Positions 26,329-34,381 of a stretch of 37,573 nt of DNA are shown piece by piece. The DNA lies in assembly GCA_009840525.1 (NCBI GenBank), contig VXNP01000043.1, positions 1-37,573 of the forward strand. Reading direction: 5' to 3'. This DNA comes from Gammaproteobacteria bacterium. GTDB taxonomy: Bacteria; Gemmatimonadota; Gemmatimonadetes; Longimicrobiales; Gaopeijiaceae. Below the pieces are notes generated by a model. It searched no databases, was not told the DNA's origin, and was given only the letters and a program-made list of their open reading frames with translations. Numbering within the stretch: position 1 is the stretch's first letter; every line of letters begins with the position of its first letter. Position numbers and translations under genes: made by a program.

Positions 26329-27411
26329 ATGTTCAAGACGGGCTACATCCTGAATCGCCGAGCGGACATGGTCTGGTTCCTCGGGCTGCCTTTCTTCGCC
26401 GTCGCGCTCGCGCTGGGCTTCCAGGCCTGGCTCCCCTATGTGGCGGTGGCGTCCATCAATCTGTGGATCACCATCCCGCACCACTATGCCGGGTGGGTGC
26501 GCTCCTACGGGATGCCCGACATCTGGGAGCGCTTCAGGAACCGCCTGATCGCCGGCCCGATCGTCATCGTGGGCTTCACCGTCCTGGGCCTGCAGTTCGC
26601 GCCCATCACCCTGCTTCTGCTGGTGACCGCCTGGGACCATCAGCACAGCCTCATGCAGCAGCACGGGCTCGCGCGCATCTACGACTTCAAGGCCGGCGCC
26701 GGGCTCCCCTCGACGCGCCGCTTCGACCTCGGCCTGCACTGCGTGCTGTACGGCTACATGTTCATCAGCGCACCCATGTTCCGCTTCCTGTGGATCCGGG
26801 AGCTGCACCGGATGCACGTGCCGGTGTCGGCGGGGTTCGTGGACGGGCTGCTGACGGTCAGCCAGATCGTGCTGGTGGGGTATCTGATCGTCTACGCGCT
26901 GCACCTGCGGCAGATCGCGGCCGCGGGCGGAACCATCAACCCCATCAAGTACCTGTTCATCGGGGCAAGCTACTTCCTCTGGTACTTCGTGGCCTGGCAG
27001 ACCACCTCGATCCTGCTCTACGCGGTCGCGCACCGCCTCATGCACGGCGTCCAGTACATCGTCATGGTGTATTCCTACATGCGCCGTACCGCCAGCAAGG
27101 GGACGTCCAGACCCGGTTTCTGGTCGCGGGTGACCGGCAAGGGCAGGTTGCGCTGGTTCCTGGTGGGCGGGGCGGCCTACGCCGTCCTGTTCCAGTTGCT
27201 CATCAACCGTCCCCTGGACGAGTTCGGGTTCGGGGTGGTGAACTTCGCCCCCTATCCCGCGCTGCCCGAGTTCGGGATCCCGGCGCTCGACTACTCGAGC
27301 GGCTACGCCCTCTTCTCGCAGATGATGGTCTACGCCTACGGGCTCATGCACTACTACCTCGACTCGTTCATCTGGAAGGTGCGCGACAAGCAGACCCAGC
27401 GGGGGCTCTAG
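26329..27411 (+). CDS. Histidine-rich polytopic membrane protein of unknown function
   Basis: 360 residues from the ATG at 26329. An upstream in-frame ATG (26278) would add 17 residues of non-conserved-looking sequence; neither start has a strong Shine-Dalgarno. About eight hydrophobic segments are visible. Histidines cluster at membrane edges: IPHHYAGW, WDHQHSLMQQHG, DLGLHC, VAHRLMHGVQY and LMHYYLDSFIWK. The spacing suggests metal or haem binding but does not match the AlkB/desaturase motifs seen at 798-2891. I do not recognise the family. The next gene overlaps its stop by one base, so the two probably work together. Confidence 0.8.
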   Translation: MFKTGYILNRRADMVWFLGLPFFAVALALGFQAWLPYVAVASINLWITIPHHYAGWVRSYGMPDIWERFRNRLIAGPIVIVGFTVLGLQFAPITLLLLVTAWDHQHSLMQQHGLARIYDFKAGAGLPSTRRFDLGLHCVLYGYMFISAPMFRFLWIRELHRMHVPVSAGFVDGLLTVSQIVLVGYLIVYALHLRQIAAAGGTINPIKYLFIGASYFLWYFVAWQTTSILLYAVAHRLMHGVQYIVMVYSYMRRTASKGTSRPGFWSRVTGKGRLRWFLVGGAAYAVLFQLLINRPLDEFGFGVVNFAPYPALPEFGIPALDYSSGYALFSQMMVYAYGLMHYYLDSFIWKVRDKQTQRGL

Positions 27412-28079
27412 TGGCCGACTGGTACCGGCGCTATCGCATGCTGATCGGCATCTACACGATCGCCATCATCGTGGGGGCGCGGGAGTACCTGGTGTCGCGC
27501 GGACAGGAGCCGATCGATTTTCTGAACGAGAAGTGGGGGGAGATGACCGATGTCGTCTCGGCCATCAACCCCGGAGACCCTGACACGGACTTCCTGGAGG
27601 CGGTGCAGGCGCTGCAGCAAGGGGACGACGAGACCTTTCTCGCGCACTTGGAGGAGGCGCTCGCCTCGGACGTCAAGCACAACGATCTGCTGCTCCAGTC
27701 CTACGCCCAGCATCTCCTGAACACGGGGGCGGACCACGAGAAGGTGAACGCGGCCCTCGCCCGCTGGCGCGAGAACCATCCGTTCTCGGTGGAGACGGTG
27801 TGGCTTCAGCTTGCGACCGGGCCGCGGGGCGCCACCGATCTGTCGGACCTGAACCGGGCATTCTCCGAGGTCCCCTGGGTGATCGATTCCAGGATCGAGT
27901 CCTACGAGGACGGCGGCGCGCAGCGCTGGCGCGCCACAATCACCTTTCGGCCGGGACAGCCGGTAGACATCCGGGACGCGGTCGCGGCCGCCAGCGTGCT
28001 GGCCCTACCCCCGGGACAGCGGCATCTCTACGAGGTGACCTGCGTGAACCTGATCGACTGCACCGCCGAGCGGCGGTAG
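27411..28079 (+). CDS. Small membrane-anchored protein, partner of the His-rich membrane protein
   Basis: 222 residues from GTG at 27411, whose first base is the last base of the preceding stop (TAGTG). One N-terminal hydrophobic segment (about 10-28, MLIGIYTIAIIVGAREYLV) is followed by a soluble, mostly helical region with TPR-like pattern (FLEAVQALQQGDDETFLAHLEEAL, then DLLLQSYAQHLLNTGADHEKVNAAL). The end is more beta-like and has two Cys (VTCVNLIDCTAERR). No known domain recognised. Tight coupling with the upstream gene is the main clue to its role. Confidence 0.75.
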   Translation: MADWYRRYRMLIGIYTIAIIVGAREYLVSRGQEPIDFLNEKWGEMTDVVSAINPGDPDTDFLEAVQALQQGDDETFLAHLEEALASDVKHNDLLLQSYAQHLLNTGADHEKVNAALARWRENHPFSVETVWLQLATGPRGATDLSDLNRAFSEVPWVIDSRIESYEDGGAQRWRATITFRPGQPVDIRDAVAAASVLALPPGQRHLYEVTCVNLIDCTAERR

Positions 28080-28095
28080 CCGGGCTCGCTTCAGC

Positions 28096-28587
28096 CTACC
28101 GTCCCACGGGCACAGAGATCAGCGGCACGATCAGATCCGGGTCCGGATCGGGCGGCGCGGGCTCGCCCTCGGACTCCAGAATGAAGCTGAGGATCGCTGC
28201 CACGCCACCGGCGACGACCCCCACGAAGGCGGAAGTGGCGAGCTCGTTCAGGGAACGGCGTTCCGTCGCGAGTATCTCGCCCTCGGGGATCCGCAGCGTC
28301 TGTTCGAGGCCTACCGCCTGGAAGCCCACCTGCCTCCGCGCTACCTCTACCATCAGCAACAGATCGCCGGCGTCCCGTCCGACAACCGTCCCGCGCACCC
28401 TGGGCAAGGCCTGGTCCACCTCGTAGACCTCCCGGAAGCCCTCTGCGCCGGCCTGGGTCACGTAGACTCTCACCGGTTGCCCAGGTGCCGCCGCCGCCGT
28501 TTCCATCGGTACGTAGCGGTAGCACGCGGAGGACAGCAGCAAGGTCGCGACAGTGCAGATGGCCTGTCTCGCGGTCGTCCCTCGCAT
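28096..28587 (-). CDS. Small lipoprotein with C-terminal membrane segment, unknown function
   Basis: 163 residues. A lipoprotein signal ends in the lipobox LSSAC (Cys22). A beta-rich middle (VRVYVTQAGAEGF, PRVRGTVVGRDAGDLLLMVEVA, ILATERRSL) reads like a small barrel. A glycine-rich hydrophobic segment (ATSAFVGVVAGGVAAILSFIL) and a Pro/Asp-rich tail follow. The ATG at 28587 has GGGAGG upstream. It converges with the preceding two-gene unit and diverges from the SusC gene. Function unknown. Confidence 0.78.
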   Translation of the reverse strand: MRGTTARQAICTVATLLLSSACYRYVPMETAAAAPGQPVRVYVTQAGAEGFREVYEVDQALPRVRGTVVGRDAGDLLLMVEVARRQVGFQAVGLEQTLRIPEGEILATERRSLNELATSAFVGVVAGGVAAILSFILESEGEPAPPDPDPDLIVPLISVPVGR

Positions 28588-28944
28588 GGCACCTCCCGGC
28601 CGGCCGACGACGGGCTCGAGCGAGGCACCGTGTCGCGCGCAAATCGATGGGCGTTCGGTTGACGATTATCGCGCCGCCGCGGACCGGCGCAACCCCGGGA
28701 TGCCCCGACCCGGCTCCGGTTGCCCAACCCCCGATGCTCGCGCCGCTGCTTGCGTAACCCCCACTCGCGGCCAATTCTACACGTTTGCGGTTCGACCCCT
28801 CTATTCACCAGCACCAGCGTCGTTTGGGACGGCAGTTCGGTCAACGCGCGGTCTGGGAGCTTGTCCCAGGGGCTTTTGGCAGGAGTCTGTTTCTCGGCGC
28901 ACCGGGCGCAACGCCGGTGACTTGCGTCGCCGAAGGAGGGCTCC
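28588..28944. other. Intergenic region between divergent lipoprotein and SusC genes
   Basis: 357 bases without a supported gene. It should hold the promoters of both flanking genes. I see TTGACG near 28659 but no convincing -10 at proper distance. A nested inverted repeat lies at 28689-28723: GCAACC+CCGGG paired with CCCGG+GGTTGC, with a four-base bulge. A strong Shine-Dalgarno (GAAGGAGG) ends the region in front of SusC. Confidence 0.6.
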
Positions 28945-31900
28945 ATGTCCCGATTGTCCCTGTTCTTTCCACACAGACCCCGCGGGCCTGGTCGATTGGG
29001 AGGAGGGTTGACCGTTCTGATTGTGGCGGGCCTGTCGGTCCTCGCGGCCGCGCCTACGCAGGCCCAGAACGGCCGCATCACGGGCGTGGTGACCGACGCC
29101 CAGTCGGGCGGACCCATCGGCGAGGTGCAGGTCTACATCACCGGCTCCACGCTGGGGACGCTGACCCGGTCGAACGGGCGCTACCTCATCCTGAACGTAC
29201 CGCCGGGTTCGTACGAACTCCGTGCGGAGCGCATCGGCTTCCAGACCGTGACCGAGTCCGTGGACGTTCCCGCCGACGGGACGGCGACCCTGGACTTCGC
29301 CATGACGACGGAGGCACTGGGGCTCGATGAGATCGTGGTGACCGGTGCGGCGGGCGCCGCCCGCCGGCGCGAGATCGGCAACGCCATCGCCCAGATCAAC
29401 CTGACCGACGTTCCCGAGCGTCAGGCGGCGGTGTCCGACCTGCTGCAGGCGGCCGCGCCCGGCGTGCATGTGCTCGGCGGCAGCAGCGAGCCCGCCCAGG
29501 GCAAACAGATCCGCCTGCGCGGCAACTCCAGCGTGGCCATGTCCAACCAGCCGATCATCTACGTGGACGGCGTCCGGATCATGGACGACGCCTTCCCGGT
29601 GGTCGCGACCCCGGGGACCGGGTTGGGACGCCCGTCCCTGATCACCGTGACCCCGCTCGACATGATCAACCCCAACGACATCGAGCGCATCGAGGTCATC
29701 AAGGGCTCCGCAGCGACCACGCTGTACGGTACGGAAGCCTCCGCGGGGGTCATCCAGATCTTCACCAAGCGCGGCTCCGCCGGCGCGCCCGTGTGGACCG
29801 CCGAGATACAGCAGGGCACCGGCTGGATGCAGCCCTTCGGCGCCCCGGGGGGCGACTTCATCCAGATGGAGCACTACATGCGCGACGCCTGGTGGGGTGG
29901 CGGCTACGAGGGCGGCCAGTACGCTCCCGACTGCGTCACCGACGACGACCGGTGGCAGGGCGTGAACGCGAGCGCCAGTGGCGCCTGCAGCTGGCCCGGA
30001 TCGGTCTGGTTCCAGAACTACCTGCTCTCGGTGCGCGGCGGCGGACAGGCGCTGCAGTACTTCATCTCCGGGCAGTACCAGGACGACAGCTACGTCCTCG
30101 CCAACGACGAGCTGACGAAGTACAACTTCCGCGGCAACTTCACGATGTCGCCGGTGGAGGATCTGCAGATCCAGTGGAACACCGGCTACACCAGCCAGTG
30201 GCTGAGCGGCACGCCCTCCGGGAACAACGCCGAAGGGATCCAGTTGAACGCCTTCCGCCAGGAACGCAACTACGTGGGCTCGGAGATCCCCGTGAGATCG
30301 CCAAGCTCCTGGAATACGAGTTCGACCAGCGCAACGAGCGCCTCAACTCGGGCATCACCCTGACCTACACGCCCCAGGCCCAGCTCACCAACCGCTTCAC
30401 CTTCGGCTACGACTTCTCGAACCAGGAAGGGGAGAACCAGCGCAACTTCGGCTTCTTCCTCAAGCCGCTGGGCTCGCGCACCAACGACACCTTCCAGCGA
30501 CGCGTCCTCACCTTCGACTACGTGGGGACGTATACGCTCCCGGTCACCTCCGCCATCAACTCCAACTTCTCCTGGGGCGGGCAGGCGATCGGTGACTCGC
30601 AGGTCCGATTACGCCTGCTGGGCGAGGACTTCCCCGGCGCGGCCGAACCCACCGTGAGTTCCGCGGCCATCAAGGTGGCCGAGGAGGATCGCGAGAAGGT
30701 GTGGAACGCCGGCTTCTTCTTCCAGAACGTCTTCGACATCAGCAACAAGTACTTCGTGACCGGCGGCATCCGGGTCGACGGAAACAGCGCCTTCGGTTCG
30801 GGCTTCGGGCTGCAGGTCTATCCCAAGGTGAGCGGCACCTGGGTGATCAGCGACGAGGACTTCTGGGATCCCGGCTACGGTGCCATCAAGCTGCGCGCCG
30901 CGTACGGCCAGTCGGGTCGCGCCCCGGGCGCCTTCGACGCGGTGAGAACCTGGAATCCCTCCGGCTACGCGGGCACGCCGGCGTTCACGCCGGACAACCT
31001 GGGGAACCCCGATCTGGGACCCGAGGTCACGCGGGAATGGGAATTCGGCTTCGACGCCTCGTGGCTCGACGACCGGCTGTCGGCGACCTTCACCTACTTC
31101 GATCAGCGCACCAGCGACGCGCTCATGTTCGTGAGCTCCATCCCCTCCCAGGGCTTCACTTCCAGCCAGCTGCAGAACGTCGGCACCGTCGACAACTCCG
31201 GTATCGAACTGCAGCTGGACGCCACGCTGTTCCAGAGTTCGAACTTCGGCGTGGATGCCGGACTGGGCGTCAGCACCACCAACTCCGAGGTGGTCAGCCT
31301 TTGCACGGGTGAGACCGAGCCCAGCGAAATCGTTCTGGCGCGCGATCCCGCCGCCGAGTGCATCGCTCCGTTCTGGGACCTGAACGGACGGATCATCGAA
31401 GGACACGCGCTGCCCGTGGAAGTGGGGCGCCGGGTCATCAATCGGGACGAGATCGCCGACCCGATATTCGAAGACAATCCGGACACGCCGGCCGCGCCGG
31501 GCAGGACGGGTGAGAACGTGGTCATCGGGCCGCAGCTGCCCACCCACATCATTACGCCGACGCTGTCACTGCGCTTCCCGAACAACATCCTGCTCTCGGC
31601 CCGGGGCGAGTATCAGGGCGGGCATGTTGCGTACATCAACGAGATCTCCATCAGCCGTTCGGTGCGGTCTCCGCTCTGCTTCCCGTGGTACGTCTCTCCG
31701 AAGACCTCCATCGAGCTGAAGTCGGAGACGCCCGCCATCTGGCGCGAGCGCTGCACACCGGGGTTCGCGCGCGACTACTGGTTCGACTCGGACTACTTCA
31801 AGCTCAGGCAGGTGAGCCTGACCGTTCCTGTTGACGCCGTGTTCCCGGAGACGGTCTCCAACGCCACCTTCACCGCCACCCTCAGCAACTTCATGGACTG

Positions 31901-32033
31901 GTACCGTGAAATCCCCTGGTACGACCCGGAGTCGCTCGGCAACTCGCCGGCTCTCGACGACGGGATCGGGAACCAGACCGAGCGGGTGCCGTCCCCGGTA
32001 ACCTTCCGGATGTCCGTACGGGTCACCTTCTAG
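28945..32033 (+). CDS. SusC/RagA-type TonB-dependent outer-membrane receptor, frame broken by one base
   Basis: About 1029 residues if one missing base is restored. It imports a ligand through the outer membrane using TonB energy, together with the SusD lipoprotein. Parts in order: signal peptide (1-40); carboxypeptidase-regulatory-like domain (43-120, NGRITGVVTD to LDFAM); TonB-box-like DEIVVTG (128-134); plug with KGSAATTLYGTEASAGVIQIFTKRG; then a barrel ending in MSVRVTF with terminal Phe. Frame 1 is protein-like from 28945 to 30285, and another frame from 30285 onward (DPREIAKLLEYEFDQ). Restoring one G (GAGGATCCC for GAGATCCC near 30283-30287) joins them. As read, two products would arise: 28945-30363 and a piece ending at 32033. 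AAGGAGG precedes the ATG. The ligand is unknown. Confidence 0.92.
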
Positions 32034-32046
32034 GGAGGGCTGAGAG

Positions 32047-33393
32047 ATGAACAAGAGAACAGACAGGAGCATCAGATCTCGTTTCAGCAAGACGCTTGTT
32101 CTGGCCGGAATCGCAGGCGTAACCGCATCGGGTTGCGAAGTCACCAACCCCGGACCTATCCAGGACGAATTCCTGGCGCAGCCCGCGTCCCAGCAGGGGC
32201 TTGTCAACGGCGGCGTGCGCCGTCTGGCCGAGCTGCTCACCTACGGCTCCTACACCCACGCCATCCTCGCGCGCGAGCTCTTCCCGGGCGGGCAGACCGG
32301 GTTCATGGGTCACGATCCCATCACCCAGTCCGGGCACATCCTGCCCGGAAGTTTTTCCAATCGCTGGAACGACGGAGTGCAGGCCCGCTTCATCACGGAG
32401 ACGGCGATCAAGCGCTTTACCGAGGTCGACGCGCCCAGCAACATGCTGTACCAGGCGTACCTGTGGAACGCCTTCGCGTACCGCACCATGGGCGAGTGGT
32501 GGTGTGACGCCGTGCTCGGTCCCACCGATCCGGACGACACGACGCCAGGCTCCTACGAGCAGGGATCGACCGGGAACTTCAACCGCGCCATCGACAGCTT
32601 TACGGCCGCCCTGGGGTTCGCTTCGACCCCGGAGGAAACCCACGCGGCGCGGGGCGGCCGCGCAGCCGCCCACGCCTGGATGGGAGACTGGAGCGCGGCC
32701 GCGTCGGATGCCGCCACGGTCCCGGACGACTTCGTCTTCTGGATCAACTACGACGACGAACTCCAGCCATACTACAACACCATCTTCGAGGCCAACGCGC
32801 GGCAGCCGGCGGGATCCTACTCCGTCATCTACACCTTCGTCGAGGAGTACTACACGGAGACGGGAGACCCCAGAACGCCCTGGTTCGAGGACGCCAACAT
32901 TCCCTACGCCACCGCGAGCCTCGACACCTACGGCCAGGTGGAGTGGAAGAACCAGGCCAAGTACAACAGCCGCAACGACGATCAGCGCATCGTCAGCGGC
33001 TGGGAGATGCGGCTGCTGGAAGCAGAGGCGGCGCTGAACGCAGGCAACTGGCAGGCCGCCATGACCATCATCAACCGGGTGCGTACGCGAAACATCAGCG
33101 AAACCACCGGCGAGCCGCTCGATCCCTGGGTCGCGATGAGCATGGAGGAGGCGTGGACCTTCCTGAAGCGCGAGCGCTATATCGAGCTCTGGCTCGAGGG
33201 GCGACGGCTAGGTGACGAGCGCCGCTGGGCGGCGACCAACACGCCGGGAGGTCTGGATACCCCCGACTGGGAGAGCACCGCCTTTGCGCCAGGCTCCCGC
33301 ACCAACATGTTCACGCGCAACCCCAGATCCTACTGCTTCGACATTCCCGAGTCGGAGCGCGAGCGCAACCCCAACGTTCCGCCAATCAGTTAA
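32047..33393 (+). CDS. SusD/RagB-type surface lipoprotein
   Basis: 448 residues, 13 bases after the SusC stop, with AGGGAGG upstream. A lipoprotein signal ends at TASGC (Cys30), followed by EVTNPGPIQDEFL, the usual start of mature SusD proteins in this group. The body is TPR-like: AYLWNAFAYRTMGEWW, the MRLLEAEAALNAGNWQAAMTIINRVRTR segment, and FLKRERYIELWLEGRRLGDERRW near the end, all SusD-typical. It caps SusC and helps bind the substrate at the cell surface. The sequence does not reveal whether that is a glycan, peptide or other molecule; no carbohydrate-active enzyme lies beside it. Confidence 0.94.
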   Translation: MNKRTDRSIRSRFSKTLVLAGIAGVTASGCEVTNPGPIQDEFLAQPASQQGLVNGGVRRLAELLTYGSYTHAILARELFPGGQTGFMGHDPITQSGHILPGSFSNRWNDGVQARFITETAIKRFTEVDAPSNMLYQAYLWNAFAYRTMGEWWCDAVLGPTDPDDTTPGSYEQGSTGNFNRAIDSFTAALGFASTPEETHAARGGRAAAHAWMGDWSAAASDAATVPDDFVFWINYDDELQPYYNTIFEANARQPAGSYSVIYTFVEEYYTETGDPRTPWFEDANIPYATASLDTYGQVEWKNQAKYNSRNDDQRIVSGWEMRLLEAEAALNAGNWQAAMTIINRVRTRNISETTGEPLDPWVAMSMEEAWTFLKRERYIELWLEGRRLGDERRWAATNTPGGLDTPDWESTAFAPGSRTNMFTRNPRSYCFDIPESERERNPNVPPIS

Positions 33394-33414
33394 ATCGAGG
33401 GGAACAGGACAAAC

Positions 33415-33455
33415 CCGGGCCGCGGGGGTTGGTCGCCCCCGCGGCCCGGTCTTTC
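33415..33455 (+). terminator. Strong hairpin terminator after SusCD
   Basis: A perfect 14-bp GC-rich stem (33415-33428 with 33436-33449), seven-base loop, then TCTTTC. It starts 21 bases after the SusD stop. The T run is short, but stem strength and position fit the end of the SusCD transcript. Confidence 0.85.
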
Positions 33456-33522
33456 GTGGGCTGGCTTCGATGTTCGATCTGCCGGCAGACTGTCTGCGCG
33501 GTCCACCGACGGTTTCCGCGAT

Positions 33523-33882
33523 CTACCAGAGGTAGCGGTAGTCGCGCAGGTTCACGGTGAATCGGGCGCCACGCCTAAGCCAGACCCGCCTGATGCGGTT
33601 TCGCCACTCGACGCCTGCCGGGTCGAGCGCGGTGCTCGCCGGACTTCCGAAGGCGTCGGCGAGTCGCGGCGCGACCACCGTTGACATATCCGGATCCAGG
33701 TAGATGAGCTGGATTCTCCCGACCAGACCCCGCTCCGTGTCCATCCCGACGGCAACGGAGTCGGTCGTCCCGAACAACCCCTCGGTCCGGGGGCTGGCGG
33801 GGCGAACCGGGCGAGCCGGGAGGGGTTTCGACGGCGAGGTGTTACTAAGGATATAGTTGACAGATCGGATCCTGCCCTCCAC
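33523..33882 (-). CDS. Small hypothetical protein or gene remnant
   Basis: Open frame of 119 codons ending in a plausible protein-like tail: GRIQLIYLDPDMSTVVAPRLADAFGSP and WRNRIRRVWLRRGARFTVNLRDYRYLW. The first 40 codons are less convincing, and the first start (GTG at 33882) lies inside the BlaI operator/promoter region without a Shine-Dalgarno. A later ATG (codon 47) is possible. It may be the 3' end of a decayed gene, or not a gene. No family recognised. Confidence 0.4.
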   Translation of the reverse strand: MEGRIRSVNYILSNTSPSKPLPARPVRPASPRTEGLFGTTDSVAVGMDTERGLVGRIQLIYLDPDMSTVVAPRLADAFGSPASTALDPAGVEWRNRIRRVWLRRGARFTVNLRDYRYLW

Positions 33883-33905
33883 TATGCTACTATACCATTA
33901 GTAGC
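33841..33905 (+). promoter_or_regulatory. BlaI/MecI-type operator pair with promoter
   Basis: Two dyads with the same geometry: GTTACTA-N6-TAGTTGA (33841-33860) and GCTACTA-N6-TAGTAGC (33886-33905, perfect 7-bp arms), centres 45 bases apart. As I remember it, the staphylococcal mec operator is also TACTA-N6-TAGTA. TTGACA (33857-33862) overlaps the first dyad and a weak -10 (CACTAT, 33880-33885) touches the second. A BlaI-family repressor gene follows at 34007, so autoregulation is likely. Confidence 0.65.
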
Positions 33906-34006
33906 CGTCCCTGCGCGCTGGCGGACGAGAGTATCCGGCGAGGCTGGACGACCCGTCACACGGTTCCGGCGAGCCCGGGCCCGAAACCCAGCTTGAGGAG
34001 GAAGCC

Positions 34007-34381
34007 GTGACCGCGCTCACCGCCCGTGAAATGGACGTCATGTCGGTGCTGTGGGAGCTGGGGTCGGCCACCGTGGCCGAGGTCAGCGCCCGGTTGGACG
34101 ACGATCTGGCCTACACCACCGTGCTCACGGTCCTGCGCATCCTGGAGTCGAAGGGTCTGGTCGGCCACGAGAGGGAAGGCCGCGCCCACCGCTACCATCC
34201 CTTGCTCGCGCGCCGGGAGGCCGGCCGGTCGGTGCTCGATCGGCTCCGGGAAAAGGTCTACTCCGGGTCCACGGAAATGCTCGTGGCCAACCTGGTCACG
34301 GACGAACGGCTTTCCGCGAAGACCATCAGGCGCCTGCGCAAACTGCTTGACGAGCGTCTCGAGAAGGAGGAACGAGGATGA
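34007..34381 (+). CDS. BlaI/MecI/CopY-family transcriptional repressor
   Basis: 124 residues, normal for the family. The N-terminal winged helix has LTAREMDVMSVLWELGSATVAEVSARL (4-30) and recognition helix AYTTVLTVLRILESKGLV (35-52), closely resembling the MecI/BlaI pattern. The wing has HEREGRAHRYHPLL. The C-terminal half is a helical dimerisation region. The GTG start has GAGGAGG upstream. It overlaps the M56 peptidase gene by four bases (ATGA), the standard repressor/sensor arrangement. In known systems the M56 partner leads to repressor cleavage after sensing a signal. Confidence 0.95.
   Translation: MTALTAREMDVMSVLWELGSATVAEVSARLDDDLAYTTVLTVLRILESKGLVGHEREGRAHRYHPLLARREAGRSVLDRLREKVYSGSTEMLVANLVTDERLSAKTIRRLRKLLDERLEKEERG

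Noticed and set aside
28074..28101. Inverted repeat CGGTAG...CTACCG between convergent genes
   Set aside because: Both genes end with the codons CGG TAG, which alone creates the symmetry; the arms are only six bases and the spacing is long.
30283..30292. Programmed ribosomal frameshift in SusC
   Set aside because: There is no slippery heptamer at the junction, only a short C run, and SusC proteins are not known to need frameshifting.
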